Positions 40,569 through 50,531 of a DNA stretch of 64,000 nt are shown here, one piece after another. Below the pieces are notes generated by a model. It worked only from the letters and a program-made list of their open reading frames with translations. It was not told the DNA's origin and made no database searches. The DNA is from Candidatus Aalborgicola lynettensis (lineage in GTDB: Bacteria > Pseudomonadota > Gammaproteobacteria > Burkholderiales > Burkholderiaceae_C), in the NCBI GenBank assembly GCA_016719405.1, contig JADJZE010000021.1, positions 372,001-436,000 on the forward strand, in the 5' to 3' direction. The position numbers were made by a program, and so were the translations under genes. Position 1 is the first letter of the stretch. Each line of letters starts with the position of its first letter.

Positions 40569-40690
40569 TTAAGGAACTATTGTTGTGAACAAAAATGTCG
40601 CTAACAGCACCAGATGAACTGTTCCCAGCAGAACCTTAGTGCGGCCTGTGCTTAGAGAAATCGTGCAAACAAGCAGCGACAAAATGAGCA
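40569..40690 (-). pseudogene. Possible Ca2+/H+ exchanger (CAX/ChaA-like), C-terminal remnant
   Basis: The last 40 or so residues of a leftward frame read LILSLLVCTISLSTGRTKVLLGTVHLVLLATFLFTTIVP, which resembles the final two helices of CaCA-family exchangers. The upstream part of the frame is not protein-like. The surrounding 40375-40974 holds no other gene. Confidence 0.4.
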
Positions 40691-40974
40691 ACCTCATGCC
40701 CGCCGGTGCGGACGCTCGAATGAGCTTGATCCACATGGAGCAAGCATTGAGTCGCTGGAGTGCGCTGCGCCGGGCCACCCAACAACTTTGCAAATCACGA
40801 CGTCGCTTTTCGGATTGAATCTCACCGTTGGGCCAGCTGCCGCCACCGTTCAATGTCAGCCACCAAGTTCGCTAGAAGTCCTTGCGTCATACCCATTTGG
40901 ATTCCCCAACACTGCCAATCTGTAAGTAAGCAACACAATCTGAGTCAATTTTTGAACTCGTAGATACTTGGTCA

Positions 40975-42431
40975 ATGGACTTTGTGAATTTTCCTCTTCT
41001 GAGTGCTGCAGGGCTGGTGTTCGCCAGTGTGCTGGCCGGTCTCTTTTCAGTGCGGATCGGCTTCTCTTTTTTGTTGGTTTTTTTGCTTGCCGGTATTCTT
41101 GCCGGGGAAGACGGGTTGGGCGGTTATCGCTTCAACGATTACAAACTCAGCTTCTGGGTGGGGAACGTAGCGCTGGCCATCATTTTGTTGGATGGTGGCT
41201 TGCGCACTTCGTTCGCCACATTTCGAACCGGCCTAAGGCCTGCTTCGGTTCTAGCATCTTTGGGGGTAGTGGTGTGCGCGTCCATCACTGCGGTGGCCGG
41301 CGTCGTTTTTGTGGGATTGGATTGGGGCACAGCCCTGTTACTTGGCGCCATTGTGGGCTCGACCGATGCGGCGGCGGTGTTCTCTTTGCTCTCGCGATCG
41401 GGCGTAGTCCTTAACGAACGTGTGGCGGCAACTCTGGAGATTGAGTCCGGCGTGAACGACCCCATGGCGGTGTACCTCACGCTGACCTTGATTGCCCTGC
41501 TGGCATCGAACACCTGGTCCGGCGCAGATTTCGCCGAATCCGCACGCCTCTTTGTGCAGCAATTTGGCTGGGGTAGCTTGATGGGCTTGTCCAGCGGATT
41601 CGGCATGGCGGCGTTGCTACGGCGGGTCGCCTCACGGGATACCAATGGCGGCGTTCTGGCACTCTTGATTGGTGCAGGGGGCTTGTGCGTTTTTGCTGCC
41701 ACGGGCTTGCTCGACGGGTCTGGCTTTCTGGCCATTTATCTCTATGGATTGATTCTGGCCAACCGGGCATCCAAGGCAGTACAGCCAACACTGGGCGCGA
41801 TGGATGGTTACGCATGGCTGGCACAGGCAGGCATGTTCTTGTTGCTCGGACTTCTGGTCACCCCGTCCACCATGGCAGGTTCAATCGGCTCGGGTCTGGT
41901 GGTGGCGTTGACCCTGATATTTGTTGCCCGTCCCGTAGCGGTTTGGATATGTCTTTTCCCTTTCCGCTTCACTGCGCGTGAGACATGGTTCATATCCTGG
42001 GTGGGGCTTCGCGGCGCGGTACCGGTTGTCTTGGCCATATTCCCGCTCATGGCTGGCACTGCACAGGCAACACTCCTTTTCAACATTGCCTTTATGGTGG
42101 TGCTGGTGTCATTGCTGACGCAGGGCAGCACCATTGCACTGGTCGCCCGCCGCCTGGGCGTGGCCTTGCCTGACCCGGATGACGAGGCGCACATGCGCGC
42201 GGTGTTCCGGGACTTTTCACTGAACCCCGTCACGCCCGTGGGCGAAATTTGCAGTTTTACAACCTGCCCATCCCTGCGCAAACCCACATTCCGTTGGGCG
42301 ATTGGATGGCCGCGGAGCTGCACCGCCCCCCGGTGGTCGGAGATGTTGTTGCCTATGGAAGCGCCACCTTTGTGGTGCGTGAGTTAAAGGGCGACGCAAT
42401 TACCCAGGTTGGGCTGGGGTTGCAGGCTTAA
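40975..42431 (+). CDS. cvrA: CvrA/NhaP2-like K+:H+ antiporter, C-terminal frameshift
   Basis: A CPA1-family inner-membrane antiporter. About 12 helices run from residue 8 to 395, with LAGEDGLGGYRFNDY, the ion-site stretch GAIVGSTDAAAVFSLLSR, LEIESGVNDPMAVYLT and WVGLRGAVPVVLA. Near 42250 the frame changes: the family's cytoplasmic tail continues in the next frame as FYNLPIPAQTHIPLGDW ... RPPVVGDVVAYGSATFVVREL to a stop at 42431. The TTTT run at about 42254 is a likely slip site. The core transporter is complete, so a shortened protein might still work. Confidence 0.78.
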
Positions 42432-42599
42432 GCGCTTCCAGACTCTCGCAACTGGACACGCAACACTTCGCCTTTTGGGTCAACAGATGTTGCATGACAC
42501 TGATGACCGCTTCGAATCTATCGTTTGAACGAAAACTTTGATTTAACTGGACTACCCGTAAGCGGGTACTCGTGGCCGTCCGGTATGCTGCTGAATCTT

Positions 42600-43380
42600 C
42601 AAGCGGCCGGCTGTTGCCTTCCTGGGGGCGGGTGGGCCTAGCTCCTTCCCGCCTGGTGTGGTCGCTCTCGGCCCGAGCCACAGGGCAATCCCTCAATTGA
42701 TTCCCCCGGGCTGCGCTGTTGTGTGCGGATGGTGTGGCGAGATACGGTGATCCCCCAGCTGCTTTGGCATGCGCGTGGTGTCCGTGGCCTGGGCCTTGAA
42801 GTGGGCGCGTTCGGGTGGGGTCGCGTCGCCGTGTTCTTTGCGCGGCCTGGCGGTGCAGCGGGTCCACCGGCGTCGAATTGGTGGGTCGGCGGGGGGCGTT
42901 CGGGACGGGCGCCTGGGGGCGGGGGGGGGGGCGAGCCGGCGGGTCGGCTTTCATGCCGTTTCCGGGGCTCTCAAAGGCTGGCCTCAGCTCATCACGACTA
43001 GGGCCGGCGGCGGGTAGGTCCGTCGCGGTCGTAGCTCCTCGTGCCAGGCTCAGTCGCCAGCAAGCGTGGCGCATCGGGGGGGGCGGCGCTGCGGTTGCGC
43101 ATGGGTTGTCGCCTGGGGCGGGCCCTCCAGGCCCCGGGGGTGGGGCCCCCAGCGTCGCGCCCCCGGTCACTGCGGGGCGCCCCGCGCGTTGCGCCCCCGT
43201 TCGGCGCCCACCTCTCCTTTGCGGGCCGGCGCGCACGCCTCGCCGGCAGCCGGGGCCACCCGCGGGGCGCCCGAAGTGGCCGGCCAAGCACCCCAACAGC
43301 GGGCCGCCGCCCTGCGGACCGGGACTTGCTAACGCTGCACAAGAGCCGGACAGTCAGCGAAAGCGGTTTGTAGCATGGAA
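42600..43380. other. Very GC-rich, gene-free block
   Basis: The base composition jumps to strongly GC-rich with many G- and C-runs (for example an 11-G run near 42930). Long open frames exist in several phases at once, as expected from GC content alone. Their products are Pro/Arg/Gly-rich and resemble nothing known. The block lies between the cvrA-like gene and a recombinase. Confidence 0.6.
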
Positions 43381-43566
43381 TGGCAGCTTTTAGGTTTTTT
43401 ACGCATGAATCGAACGACCGCTTCGATCAGGCGCCAGCAACCAAAGTAGCAATCCTTTCTCGGTCATGAACGACCGGTTTCGGTAGTTCCTTCTTTATAG
43501 AGGTCACTTGGATATCTATTGCACTTTGACCAGACTTGAACTCCCTCATAACCAAAGGAGTTCATC

Positions 43567-44190
43567 ATGGAAAATGGTCACGATTGCGCACACAAGTCCG
43601 CCTGGAACAAGGGAAAGATTGTCGGACAGAAAGCGCCGCTGAAGCTCAAAGATATCTGGGCCATTCGGGTGCGACTCCAACTCACTCACAGAACAAGAGA
43701 GCTTGCCCTGTTTGATTTGGGCCTGGACAGCAAGCTCAGGGCGTGCGATTTGGTAAATCTGCGGGTAAAGGATATTTGCCATGGTGATCGCGTGTCCCCC
43801 CGCGCCATCGTCATGCAAAAAAAGACGTCATTGCCAGTGCAGTTTGAAATCACCGCGCCCACGCGCGACGCGGTTGAGGCGTGGATCAAGGCATCAGCGC
43901 TGACATCCGAGGACTACCTGTTTCCCAGTCGTATGCATAAGTCGGAGCACCTGGGAACCAGGCAGTACGCGCGCATTGTTGACGGTTGGGTCAATGAGAT
44001 TGGTTTGGACCCCGCCCTGTATGGCACGCATTCCATGCGGCGGACCAAGGCCACATTGATCTACCGTCGATCCAAAAACCTGCGTGCAGTTCAGCTGTTA
44101 CTTGGTCACACAAAAATTGAGAGCACTGTGAGGTATCTGGGAATCGAAGTGGAAGATGCCCTGGAGATTGCCGAACAGACCGAGATTTGA
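43567..44190 (+). CDS. Short tyrosine recombinase/integrase
   Basis: A site-specific recombinase of 207 aa with a good AAAGGAG upstream. The catalytic residues are present: Arg in DSKLRACDLVNLRV, HxxR in GTHSMRRTKATLIYRR, His in LLGHTKIEST and the nucleophile Tyr in VRYLG. It is essentially a catalytic domain; the usual N-terminal core-binding domain is reduced to about 30 residues (HKSAWNKGKIVGQKAPLK). It could act on the nearby GC-rich block or on the flanking repeats of the 24 kb island, but no adjacent core sites are obvious. Confidence 0.85.
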   Translation: MENGHDCAHKSAWNKGKIVGQKAPLKLKDIWAIRVRLQLTHRTRELALFDLGLDSKLRACDLVNLRVKDICHGDRVSPRAIVMQKKTSLPVQFEITAPTRDAVEAWIKASALTSEDYLFPSRMHKSEHLGTRQYARIVDGWVNEIGLDPALYGTHSMRRTKATLIYRRSKNLRAVQLLLGHTKIESTVRYLGIEVEDALEIAEQTEI

Positions 44191-44436
44191 CTGAAGGCTG
44201 CGGGCTGGTTGATGCCGACTATTTGACCGCCTGACAGCGGCCATTCGTGACCGACAGCAACTGGCCCAGACCCGTCAAATATCGATAGCTTTTACGAGCC
44301 AAAACCCAAAGTACCACACCCACTTTTTGTCGTTAGTTCGCAAGAGTGTTTACGTTCTATTTCCCCGGTATTTTGGGAAATGTTTTGAACCAAAAATCTT
44401 TGTTTTAGTAAGTGATGAAGCTAATTTTTTGAAAAA

Positions 44437-44470
44437 AGTCCGACGGACTATATTCGTATCCGACGGACTT
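44437..44470. promoter_or_regulatory. AGTCCG-A-CGGACT palindrome plus second copy downstream of glmS
   Basis: AGTCCGACGGACT at 44437-44449 is a perfect interrupted palindrome; TCCGACGGACTT follows at 44459-44470. The second is the inverse of the AAGTCCGTCGGA word found upstream of creB. The position, after the glmS stop on the minus strand, could also suit an mRNA hairpin. Confidence 0.4.
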
Positions 44471-44509
44471 TATTCCCTCACAACACTCACAACAGGAAAG
44501 CACAAATCG

Positions 44510-46429
44510 CTATTCCACTGTCACACTCTTGGCCAAATTGCGCGGCTTGTCCACATCCGTTCCCCGCGCACAGGCGGTGTGGTAACTCAGCAATTGCAGC
44601 GGCACCACGTGCAGCAGGGGCGACAGCGCGCCATAGTGCTCGGGCATGCGGATCACGTGCATGCCTTCGCCGCTCTCAATCTTGGTGTCGGCATCGGCCA
44701 GCACATACAACACGCCACCACGGGCGCGCACTTCGTGCAGATTGCTTTTCAGCTTTTCCAGCAGTGTGTCGTTGGGGGCCACGGCCACCACCGGCATTTC
44801 GCTCGTTACCAGCGCCAGCGGGCCGTGTTTGAGTTCGCCCGCTGCATAGGCCTCGGCGTGGATGTAGGTGATTTCTTTCAGCTTCAAGGCGCCTTCGAGT
44901 GCGATGGGGTAGTGCAGGCCACGGCCCAAAAAGAGCGCGTTTTCTTTCTTGGCAAAGTCGTCGGCCCAGGCCATGATTTGCGGCTCCAGCGCCAGCACGG
45001 CTTGCAACGCGGCAGGCAGGTGGCGCATGGCCTTGAGGTGTTCTTGCTCATCAGCGGGGCTCAGGCGACCTTTGGCTTGGGCCAGTGCGAGTGTGAGCAA
45101 AAACAGGCCCGCCAGCTGGGTGGTAAAGGCCTTGGTGGAGGCCACGCCAATCTCGACCCCGGCGCGGGTCACATAGGCCAGGCTGCATTCGCGCACCATG
45201 GCACTGGTGGCCACGTTGCAGATGGTCAGCGTGTGTTGCATGCCCAGGGACTGCGCGTGGCGCAGGGCCGCCAGGGTGTCGGCGGTTTCGCCACTTTGGG
45301 TGATGGTCACCACCAGCGTCTTGGGGTTGGGCACCGAGTCGCGGTAGCGGTATTCGCTGGCCACTTCCACTTGGCAGGGAATTTTGGCAATGCTTTCCAG
45401 CCAGTATTTGGCGGTGCAACCGCTGTAGTAGCTGGTGCCGCAGGCCAGGATCAGCACGTTGTCGATTTCGGCAAACACCTTGTGCGCGTTGGCGCCCGGG
45501 GCGTGGTTGCCTTGCTGGTCAAACAGCTCGGGCACGATGCCCTCTACGCCTTCCAGTGTGTCGGCAATGGCACGGGGTTGCTCAAAAATTTCTTTTTGCA
45601 TGTAGTGGCGGTAGGGCCCCAACTCTGCCGCGCCGCTGTGGGCGTGCACGGTTTTCACCGGGCGCTGGGCCGGGGCTACCGGCTTGCGGGCCTTGTCCAG
45701 CAGCCAATATTTGCCCAACTGCATGTCCACCATGTCGCCTTCTTCCAGATAGACGATCTGGTCGGTCACCCCGGCCAGGGCCATGGCGTCGCTGGCCAAA
45801 AAGTGCTCTTGCCCGTCTTTGCCCACACCCAAAATCAGAGGCGAGCCGGCGCGCGCACCAATCAGGCGGTGCGGCTCGTCTTTGCAAAACACGGCAATGG
45901 CGTAGGCACCGTGCAGTTGCAGCGTGGCGCGCTGCACGGCATCGAACAGGTCGCCGTCGTACAGGCTGTCCACCAGGTGGGAGATGACTTCAGTGTCGGT
46001 CTGGCTGACAAACACATAACCCTTGGCCTGCAGGGCGGCGCGCAGAGCGTCGTGGTTTTCAATGATGCCGTTGTGTACCAGCGCAATGCGCCCGGGTTTC
46101 TGGTGGGCGTCGCTACCTGTGCCATGGCTGAAATGCGGGTGGGCGTTGCTGACCGATGGAACGCCGTGGGTGGCCCAGCGGGTGTGGGCAATGCCCAGCA
46201 GGCCTTCCAGCGGTTGGGCTTGTTCGCCTTTGCCGGCCACTTGCTCCGCCAGTTCGGATACGCGGGCCGTGCTGCGGGCGCGGCGCAGGCCGCTGTGGGC
46301 GGCGTCTGCGCCCTGGGCATACACGGCCACACCGCACGAGTCGTAACCCCGGTATTCCAGCCGCTCCAGGCCCTGCACCAGCACGGGGACGATATTGCGC
46401 GTTGACACGGCACCGACGATTCCACACAT
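44510..46429 (-). CDS. glmS: Glutamine--fructose-6-phosphate aminotransferase GlmS
   Basis: It makes glucosamine-6-phosphate from fructose-6-phosphate and glutamine, the entry to cell-wall amino-sugar synthesis in the cytoplasm. The start at 46429 gives MCGIVGAVSTRN, placing the catalytic Cys at the mature N-terminus; an earlier in-frame GTG would bury it. The glutaminase domain (1-240) has LEYRGYDSCG and HTRWATHG. Two SIS domains follow (ILACGTSYYSG, TITQSGETADTLAAL, EITYIHAEAYAAGELKHGP), with the end NLAKSVTVE. At 639 aa it is slightly longer than the E. coli enzyme (609). No glmS ribozyme is expected in this group and none was seen. Confidence 0.95.
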   Translation of the reverse strand: MCGIVGAVSTRNIVPVLVQGLERLEYRGYDSCGVAVYAQGADAAHSGLRRARSTARVSELAEQVAGKGEQAQPLEGLLGIAHTRWATHGVPSVSNAHPHFSHGTGSDAHQKPGRIALVHNGIIENHDALRAALQAKGYVFVSQTDTEVISHLVDSLYDGDLFDAVQRATLQLHGAYAIAVFCKDEPHRLIGARAGSPLILGVGKDGQEHFLASDAMALAGVTDQIVYLEEGDMVDMQLGKYWLLDKARKPVAPAQRPVKTVHAHSGAAELGPYRHYMQKEIFEQPRAIADTLEGVEGIVPELFDQQGNHAPGANAHKVFAEIDNVLILACGTSYYSGCTAKYWLESIAKIPCQVEVASEYRYRDSVPNPKTLVVTITQSGETADTLAALRHAQSLGMQHTLTICNVATSAMVRECSLAYVTRAGVEIGVASTKAFTTQLAGLFLLTLALAQAKGRLSPADEQEHLKAMRHLPAALQAVLALEPQIMAWADDFAKKENALFLGRGLHYPIALEGALKLKEITYIHAEAYAAGELKHGPLALVTSEMPVVAVAPNDTLLEKLKSNLHEVRARGGVLYVLADADTKIESGEGMHVIRMPEHYGALSPLLHVVPLQLLSYHTACARGTDVDKPRNLAKSVTVE

Positions 46430-46539
46430 ACACACACTCCAAAAGACAAAGAATGACCGCGATGGTAGGCTGTACCGAGAAAAATATGTTTTCTAAATTA
46501 GATGAAATGTGAACGAAAATTTCATGTCAATATCGATAT

Positions 46540-46552
46540 GAAAATATATTTC
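46540..46552. promoter_or_regulatory. AT-rich palindrome between glmS and the Lrp-type regulator
   Basis: GAAAATATATTTC, in a very AT-rich 120-bp gap, is close to the kind of AT-rich dyad bound by Lrp/AsnC proteins. It lies 16 bp before the regulator start. Confidence 0.45.
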
Positions 46553-46567
46553 AAATATCGCAAATAA

Positions 46568-47050
46568 ATGGAACAAATACAACTTGATGCCACCGACCTG
46601 TTGCTGTTGCAGCAACTGCAGTTGGATGCCAGCCTGAGCAACCAGGCCCTGGCCGAGCGGGTCAATACCTCTGCGCCGACCTGCTTGCGCCGGGTCAAGC
46701 GCCTTCGCGATCTGGGGCTGATTGAACGCCAAGTCGCCATCCTCAGCCCCGTGCGGCTCGCCCAAGCACTGGGCCACGGCCTCAGTGCCATTGTGGAAAT
46801 TACCTTGGACCGCCAAGACGCCGCCGCGCTGGACACATTTGAAGCCCGTGTCGCCCCGATTGAGGCCGTGCAGCAGTGTTACCGCGTCTCACCCGGCCCG
46901 GACTTCGTATTGGTGGTGCACACCCGTGACATGCCCACTTACCACGCCCTGGCGCAACGCCTGTTCAGTAGCGATGCCAACGTGCGCAACGTGAAGGCGT
47001 TTTTCAGCATCAAGCGCAGCAAATTTGGGGCGGAGTTGCCGCTGGGGTGA
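46568..47050 (+). CDS. Lrp/AsnC-family transcriptional regulator
   Basis: 160 aa. An N-terminal winged HTH (DATDLLLLQQLQLDASLSNQALAERV...LRRVKRLRDLGLIER) is followed by an AsnC_trans_reg/RAM effector domain (SAIVEITLDRQDAAALDTFEARV...VLVVHTRDMPTYHAL). These proteins form octamers and often sense amino acids. It is divergent from glmS, so glmS itself is a candidate target together with its own promoter. Confidence 0.92.
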   Translation: MEQIQLDATDLLLLQQLQLDASLSNQALAERVNTSAPTCLRRVKRLRDLGLIERQVAILSPVRLAQALGHGLSAIVEITLDRQDAAALDTFEARVAPIEAVQQCYRVSPGPDFVLVVHTRDMPTYHALAQRLFSSDANVRNVKAFFSIKRSKFGAELPLG

Positions 47051-47113
47051 GGGTCGAGAATTTAGTCACTACTGTCCGGTAAATTTTGACCGATTTTCAG
47101 AAGAGTGTCCGCG

Positions 47114-47156
47114 CCGATTGAATATTGAGCCACCCTGCCGATTCAAATTTGAGCCA
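47114..47156 (+). repeat. Two direct repeats resembling an IS21-type end
   Basis: CCGATTGAATATTGAGCCA (47114-47132) is followed 24 bp later by CCGATTCAAATTTGAGCCA (47138-47156). Closely spaced end repeats like these are typical of IS21-family termini. No transposase remains. The rest of 47051-47527 shows no gene. Confidence 0.45.
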
Positions 47157-47527
47157 GGGCGGGTTGCTGGTTTTTGAATCAGCAAATGTGGAAAAGTGTA
47201 GCGCCCGAAGATACATGCACGGAGGTTTTCAGCTCGGTGGTGGATTTGGTAGAAAACATTAGTTCGTTAAGGAATGGCAAACGGAATTGTCGCCACATTG
47301 GGACATCTGAAAATCCGTGAATGCATCACAACAGCACAAGACCAACGTTGGCAAACAGTACGACAGAGAGCATTTGTGTAAATACGGCGACACACTTCAT
47401 TGCGCGGGCGTCGGGCCGCTCGATGGACGGCGGCAAACGCCATACTCGCTGGCGAAGACATCGCGCCGCTTTTCGGCACCACGTTCAACCAAAGCCAATG
47501 AAACGTGGACCTGCTGAATTCTTGAAC

Positions 47528-48847
47528 CTAGCCCAGCCGGTCTATCTTCTGTGAAGCATCTTCCAGGTGCTCACGCAGCGCCTCGATGCAGGGCCGAAAG
47601 GCTGCACTGAAGCGTGCGTCACCACCCACGCGGGCCAGATACGTCTGTGCCAGTGCACGTGCCGCCCGCCACCTTGCCCCCTGCACCGCCGGATGAATAT
47701 GTGCGGTTGCGACCGTATCGCGCACAACACCGCCTGCAATGGGACTGAAAGCCATAGGGAGCATGTCGTACGCAGGGCTCAATGCATAGGGCCTTCCCTC
47801 GTCGCCCACAAACGACAGGTTCTCGGCGTGCATGTCCGTGTTGCCAATCAGGGTTCCGAATGCGAACAACAGTGTGGCATCGGCATGGGCCTGCGCGGTA
47901 ATGGTCTTTTGTCGTGCCAACTCCGCCGTCACCACGGGCCATGGGGCTATGGCGTTGCCGACAAATTCCCCGTCTAAAGCAGCCAGCGACAACAGGGCAT
48001 GGCGGCCAAGCGCGCCCACCCTGTCGAACCGCTGCAATTCCAAAAAACGCTGCGTACCAACGTCCACCACACGCGAAAAGGCGGCTGACACACCACCTGC
48101 AGCGAGCGTTTCCAAAGCCAGGTGCTCTGCCAACAGCAAATCCCGCCAGCGCGCGGCAATGGCGTTGTCCGCGGGCACCGTGAATTTCACCAGGACATGG
48201 CCTTTGCCGCCATAGGCGCAAAACTTGGGCTGTTCGCCTGCGGCCGAAGACCAGGTGTCGCCTACGGTGAGGGACTGGGCGGCAAGGCGCGGATAGTCGT
48301 TTAAATCCACCACCAAGGCAGCGGCTGCGTTCACGAACCGATCTCTGGCGAGATCGCCCAGGAGCAAATTGCCGACCGCGTCGCCCCCATTGCGCAGCAA
48401 GGCACGCAGTGCGTCGGTGTCACTCCAATACCGGACATCGGCAGGCAAACCCAAGTCGGCGGCATGTTGGTGTGCATAGGCGCGCCCGATGAAGCCTTGG
48501 GGGCGCATATCGGTTAACCACCATGGCAGTCCTTCGCTATAGGTCGCCGCACCGTCCGGGTCCCGCATCACAAATCCGTCTGGCCTGACCGCAATGAGCT
48601 GTCCAAGAGGTTCAATTTGGCCTGCTGCATTGACGCGGTAGACCGGTATGTCGGGCAAACCCCGGAAGGTATCGCGCAGCGCGTAACGGGTAGAGCGTGC
48701 GGCACCCCATGTAACGATTTCGCCAGGCATCGACGCCAACGCGCGCGCCAGTGTGGGGCGGGTGACGCCTAGCCCTGCGCACAAAGCACCCCCAGCCACG
48801 GGGCCTGTTGCCAGCGCGGTGCGAATGTGGGCGATACGGTCTGTCAT
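47528..48847 (-). CDS. yjjJ: HipA-family protein YjjJ
   Basis: A 439-aa HipA-like kinase-fold protein. The N-terminus has a winged-HTH-like region (GVTRPTLARALASMPGEIVTWG), as in YjjJ, which fuses the DNA-binding part that classical HipA gets from HipB. The kinase part shows AGEQPKFCAYGGKGHVLVKF, ELQRFDRVG, the catalytic GTLIGNTDMHAENLSFV and PAYDMLPMAFSP. HipA kinases phosphorylate tRNA synthetases and cause growth arrest; the YjjJ substrate is uncertain. No separate hipB is present. The start region is overlapped by three GTTAC-type sites, suggesting self-regulation. Confidence 0.88.
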   Translation of the reverse strand: MTDRIAHIRTALATGPVAGGALCAGLGVTRPTLARALASMPGEIVTWGAARSTRYALRDTFRGLPDIPVYRVNAAGQIEPLGQLIAVRPDGFVMRDPDGAATYSEGLPWWLTDMRPQGFIGRAYAHQHAADLGLPADVRYWSDTDALRALLRNGGDAVGNLLLGDLARDRFVNAAAALVVDLNDYPRLAAQSLTVGDTWSSAAGEQPKFCAYGGKGHVLVKFTVPADNAIAARWRDLLLAEHLALETLAAGGVSAAFSRVVDVGTQRFLELQRFDRVGALGRHALLSLAALDGEFVGNAIAPWPVVTAELARQKTITAQAHADATLLFAFGTLIGNTDMHAENLSFVGDEGRPYALSPAYDMLPMAFSPIAGGVVRDTVATAHIHPAVQGARWRAARALAQTYLARVGGDARFSAAFRPCIEALREHLEDASQKIDRLG

Positions 48848-48858
48848 GGCATGCTTGT

Positions 48859-48887
48859 GTTACGAATAATGTAACGATATTTGTTAC
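48859..48887. promoter_or_regulatory. Three GTTAC/GTAAC sites at 12-bp spacing upstream of yjjJ
   Basis: GTTAC at 48859, GTAAC at 48871 and GTTAC at 48883 alternate in orientation with exactly 12 bp between starts, just 12 bp ahead of the start codon. The arrangement fits cooperative repressor binding. Confidence 0.5.
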
Positions 48888-48928
48888 TATTTTATCCGGC
48901 GTGCTGACCACCCGCCCCAGCCGTGCTG

Positions 48929-49846
48929 TTACGCATTGGGTAGCACGTACCCAGCGGCATGCGCCCAATCGTTAAACAGGTCGCGCAGCTCTTCTGGCAG
49001 ATCCAGCACGAAGTCAATATCGAGCGGGTAAGAGTCCGCCAAGAAGTATCGGCAGGCATCCAGCAGCACTTGGCCCTGCCGGGCATCCTTGGGCCTCTTT
49101 TGGGCATTGCGTTCCGGTTTTTTAGCCAGCCACAGTTTGTGAACAGCCATCCACCGGGGGTCGGGTACGTAAAGCGGACAAGCGCGATGCCGCACGGTTG
49201 CGACCACCACGAAAGCGGCTCGCCCGCGCAGCAACCATTCTTGCTCCACGAGAGACACCATCGGCTCAAACGCCTCGGTCTGCGGCAGTGGTGCGCGGCT
49301 GGGCGCAGCCAGCAGCTCGACTTCATAGCCAGCGCTGTTTGTCGCTTGATAGGGCTTTTTTGGATTGATTCGGTAAGTCGAATCGATGGACTGCAGGACT
49401 GCCATGAGCGACTTGCGGCTTTGAACATTGTGGTCTGGCACCAGCTTGGCAAGCGAAACGGTGGAGCCTCGGCACCAGGCCAAGTCAAAATCTTGCGTAG
49501 GCTCATTCCCTGCAGGGAACTTCACGCCACACAGAACCTCGTATGCTGAAAAGGCATTGGTTCCCACTACCAGCAGGTCATTCCTCAGCAGTCCGGCGAC
49601 ATCCAGCGCGCGAAGGAGCTCGCCCAGCTTGTCCAGCTTGTCCAGCATTGCTGGTAAACGCAAGGCGCGGTACTGAAGTGCGCGCTGCTCAATGAGGGCG
49701 TCTGCTTCGGCGGCTCGCTTTTTGGCCAGCTCCTTGTCCGTTACAAAGGTCGCCAAAATCGCTTCGGTCTCGGGCGAACGCACGCCCTTGGTAGTGCCGT
49801 TGTCATAGCCGCTGGTTTTGACCGCCAGATACTCCACCTCTGACAT
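48929..49846 (-). CDS. GSU2403-type nucleotidyltransferase-fold protein
   Basis: A 305-aa protein starting at 49846 (MSEVEYLAVKTSGYDNGT) after GGTGGA; an upstream TTG is possible but less likely. The central part has LLVVGTNAFSAYEVLCGV and PTQDFDLAWCRG, the G(T/S)-x-A ... DxD pattern of nucleotidyltransferases of the GSU2403 family. The C-terminal half has PLYVPDPRWMAVHKLWLAKKPER. Some relatives act in toxin-antitoxin or defence loci; its role here is unknown. It ends 81 bp before yjjJ on the same strand. Confidence 0.72.
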   Translation of the reverse strand: MSEVEYLAVKTSGYDNGTTKGVRSPETEAILATFVTDKELAKKRAAEADALIEQRALQYRALRLPAMLDKLDKLGELLRALDVAGLLRNDLLVVGTNAFSAYEVLCGVKFPAGNEPTQDFDLAWCRGSTVSLAKLVPDHNVQSRKSLMAVLQSIDSTYRINPKKPYQATNSAGYEVELLAAPSRAPLPQTEAFEPMVSLVEQEWLLRGRAAFVVVATVRHRACPLYVPDPRWMAVHKLWLAKKPERNAQKRPKDARQGQVLLDACRYFLADSYPLDIDFVLDLPEELRDLFNDWAHAAGYVLPNA

Positions 49847-50531
49847 ATTCCACCAACTACACGCAAATTTGTCCAAACTAGGTGGAAGACGGGAATAGGG
49901 TTCACATTGACGCGCATGGGTACCCAGCGCATTGCAGAGTTAGCGCACGACCGCGTATTGGCATTCCGGCATCAAATAGGCCTCTAGCCCGCGTAGAACG
50001 TGCGCAAGCAGCTATGTTTTTAATAGCAATCTACTTGCTAGGCTAAATGAGCCCATCCCCTCGAAAAGGTAAAATGAGCGGAGTTTCCCTCTGAAACAGA
50101 GGGTTGGAGGCCAAAAACGTAAACCCGCCGCCAATAGCGGGTGCTTAGGTTTACGATTTCCCTCCTCTAAACCGGCCGTTCGCTTACACAGACCAATAGT
50201 CGGCTTTATGGCGACCATTTTGCAAAAGTGAGCACCTCCAATTGACAAGTGCGGTCATCGGACTTGATCCAATGTGTGGCAATCAAGGCACAAAGCGAAT
50301 TCAGCAGCATGAGCCACTTCCCGGAGGAAGAACTAGTGCAGCGCATGCCGGACCCGCGTGGCCAGTCCCAAGGCTTGGTACACGTGGTATCGGCTATGGA
50401 GGCTTGCCCCCCAATCCGTCGAGGAGGCAGTCTAGTGCGGCCTTGGTATTCACACTGAGGTGCTACTTGCCCTAGCTCGCCTGCTCGCCCAGCACCAGAC
50501 AGCGCTTGGAGCATGCTCCTATCAACACGGC
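49847..50531. other. Intergenic region with nested hairpins
   Basis: No gene is visible. CCCTCTG/CAGAGGG pair at 50087-50103. At 50118-50155 CGTAAACC pairs with GGTTTACG around an inner CCCGC/GCGGG stem. Neither has a strong U-run. They could be a terminator region or a small structured RNA. Confidence 0.45.

Noticed and set aside
42400..43296. 298-codon minus-strand frame in the GC-rich block
   Set aside because: Several frames are open at once and the product is Pro/Arg/Gly-rich with no motif; high GC explains it.
44327..46405. 692-codon open frame on the plus strand
   Set aside because: It lies entirely opposite glmS, which has full family motifs. The opposite product is His/Gly/Val-rich with no domain: a GC-driven shadow.
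46430..46567. glmS ribozyme or riboswitch
   Set aside because: The gap is AT-rich and short with no extended structure, and that ribozyme is a feature of Firmicutes.
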